Part shown: piece after piece, positions 51,101 through 54,100 of the stretch
How the letters are laid out: every line of letters begins with the position of its first letter
Numbering within the stretch: position 1 is the stretch's first letter
Assembly (NCBI RefSeq): GCF_029428875.1
Contig: NZ_JAJSOO010000001.1
Location: forward strand, 1,612,001 to 1,676,000
DNA from: Streptomyces sp. JH34
Lineage (GTDB): Bacteria; Actinomycetota; Actinomycetes; Streptomycetales; Streptomycetaceae
Direction of reading: 5' to 3'
Length of the DNA: 64,000 nt
Notes under the pieces: model-generated
What the model saw: the letters and a program-made list of their open reading frames with translations, nothing else
What the model was told of the DNA's origin: nothing
Databases searched by the model: none
Position numbers and translations under genes: made by a program

Positions 51101-54100
51101 GCGGTCGGAGACAGCTGGACGGGCGGCGGGGGCAGCAGGTCAACGAGCGTGGTCTCGGGCCCGGCACCGGCCCGCAATCCGGCCGCCGCGCGAAGGAACG
51201 CCGTGTACTGCTCCACAGTGGGGTCGGCGGACGGGTCGGCCGTCGTGGCACCGGTGGCGGCGTGCCAGTCGGTGACCATGCGGCGCAGCAGGTCCGGGGT
51301 CATGCGGCCGTCACCGTAACGGGCGGCGCTGTCCGCGTTCAGCCAGCGCAGACCGTCCACGTAGGCGAGACCGGCGAGCAACTCCACGTTCTCGGGGCGC
51401 TGTTCGGCGTCCGTTCCGAGGGCGTCACGCAGTGTACGGATCTGCTGGAGGGTGCGGGCCCGGGCGAACGGGTCGGCCGGACCGGGGCCCGCGTGCAGAC
51501 CGGCGTCGCGCGCCACCCGGTCCAGGTCCGCGCCCTTGGGTTCCGGGGTGAACAACCGCCAGCGCCCCGGCCCGTCCGCGCCCTCGGTGAGCACAGCGCG
51601 GACCTCGCCGTCCCGGTCCCGGGCGGTGCCCACCTCGGTGGTCGGCGCCCACACCGACCGACCGGTCTCGTTCGCGGCGTGCTGCGCCACCGGCAGGCCC
51701 GCGATCGCCGGCTGCTGTCCGGTCTTGCAGGAGAACAGCACCAGCGGCCGGTTCTCATCGCCGTCCACCGCCCAGAACTTGAGCGCCTTCCCGAACTGGA
51801 CACCGCTGACCTCCACGCTGGGCAGCGCCGCGTCCTCGGTGCCGAGCGTGACGGTACGGGGGGTGCCGTGTTCCACGAAGTAATCGGCGCCCTCTTCGGT
51901 GCCCGCACCGGGGAGTGGGACCGCCGGGCCGGTGAAGACGGTGCGAGGGGCGGACTGCTGGGCTTCGGTACCCGCGGCGGCGTCCGTCCCGACTCGCGGG
52001 GACGAGGAGGGGGAGCCGTCGTCGGACACGGTGCGTACCCCGCGGAACGTGTCCTGGCCGAGCAGCGCCCGGCGCCCCGCGTCGCGTCGCGTGCCGTCCT
52101 CGGCCGGGCTCTGCGAGATGGTCAGCGTCCGGACGGCACGGCCCGGCTGGGGCTGCGACGTCGTGTCCGACACCAGGCGCCGCAATTGGCTGAGGGGCAC
52201 CGTGAGGCCGTCCAGGGTGACGACGGCGGGCTCGCTCGTGGGCCTGCCGGTCCCGTCTCCGTCGCCGTCGGTGGTGGCTGCGCCGTCCACGGGGCGCACG
52301 ACGATCCGGGCCTTGGGCGGGGGAAGGGCCACGGGCTGTGTCGTGGGGGAGGGTTCGGCGGTGACCGGGGCGAGCGGGGGCGGGGTGCCGCCGTTACCGG
52401 TGCCGTGTCCCGTGCCGGGGCCGGGAGCCCGTCCGCCGGCTCCGTCACGGTCGCTGTCGCGGTCGCCCGACTCCAGGTACACGTCGGTGGCCGACTCGCT
52501 CCAGGGCCGCGACAGGGTGGCGAGCTTGTCGGGGGCGGGCGTCGTGGCGGTGGTGGAGTCCGGGACGACCGGGTTGCCGTGTACGGGGGTCGCCTTCTCC
52601 GCGGGACCCGTCGGCGGGAGCGTGTCGGTGGAGGTGACGGCCGGGACGCCGTCGCCGGTCTCGGTGCTCTGGGTGGCGGGGCGGGGCATCGGGCCGAGTG
52701 CGTCGGCGAGCGGCAGGAGCACGTCCGCGCCGGGGAACGCGGTGTCCACGGTGCCGTCAGCCGTCGCGGCGGGCGTCGGGCCGGTGAGGGTGCGGACCTG
52801 GACCGGGGCTCCCGGCCCCTCGCGGGTCAGCTCGACCGCGGCGCGTACCGGGCGTCCCGTCCCGTCGGGCGCGACGGCCGGCCCGAGCACCACGGCCCGG
52901 TCGGTGCCGGCTCCGTCCAGCAGCTCGGCCGCCTGCCGCGACCCCTCACCCGGCGGCGGCACCTGCGACACCACGATCGTCAGGGGCGGCGCCGTGGTGG
53001 AGGCGGGGTCCACGGCGCGTGTGGGGTCGGACTTCACGTCGGTGGTGCCGCTGACATCGCGTACATCGCCGGAGTCGGAGTCGGTGAACGAGCCGACGGT
53101 GCTCACCTTCGGCGGAGCCGTGACGGTGTCGGCAGCGAGGCCGGGAGTGGTGTCGGTGGTGGGTGCGACGGAAGGGTCTGTGGCGGTGTCCACCGTGGTG
53201 CTGTCGCCGACGGAGGCAGGGACGCGCCCGCCAGGGTCTGTCGTCACACCAGGGTCTGTCGTCACACCAGGGTCTGTCGTCACACCAGGGTCTGTCGTCA
53301 CACCGGGGTCCGTCGTCGCACCGGGGGCCGTGGTGACGCCGGGACCCGTGGTGACGCCAGGGGCCGTCGTTGCCTCGGGGTCCGTCGTGGCCTCGGGCCT
53401 GTTCGGATCGACGGTCTCCGGAGCGGGAGTGCTCTGCGGGGAGTCGTCCGTCGTGGTCGGCGAGCCGTCCACCGGAGCTGCGCCCTCCGGAGTGCGGGTG
53501 CCCTGCGGGGACGTGGCGGAGGAAGTCGGGGCACCGCCCGCCGTGGGCACGCCACCCGGTCGGGCGCCGTTGCCCGTTGCGGGGGTGGTGGAGGCCGTGG
53601 GGCTGCCGCCGGTGGCCACGGGAGTGGCGTTCCCCTGGCCACCCGGCACGGCGGCCGTGTCGTCGTTCCGGCCCGCCGCTTCCCCAGGAGACGTCTGGAG
53701 TTCGCTCTCCGGGGCCCCCTGCGTGTTGCCCTCCTGAGCACCCTGGACATTGTCCTCGGGAGACCCCTGCGTGTTGCCCTCCGGAGCACCCTGGACGCTG
53801 CCCTTGGGAGACCCCTGCGTGTTGCCCTCCGGGGTCGGCGACGTCACAGCGGAATCCACCGGAACGTCCACGGTGACGTTCTCAGGGGACGTTCCGGGCG
53901 CGGCGCCCGGCCCGTTCTCCACGTTCTCCGGCGTCGCGTCCGCGCCGTGGTCCACCACAAGGTCTGCGTTGTCCCCGGTCGGACGTGCGGCGGGGGTCCC
54001 GGTGTTCGTGCCGGGGGTGTTGCCGGAGGTGCCGGGACCGTTCACCGCACCCGGCCCGTCCACCGCGCCGGGACTGCCGACCGTGCCGGACGTGTTGCCG

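Noticed and set aside
53231..53400. CRISPR-like array.
   Set aside because: The 18-base units are contiguous with no spacers and are in frame with the protein-coding stalk.
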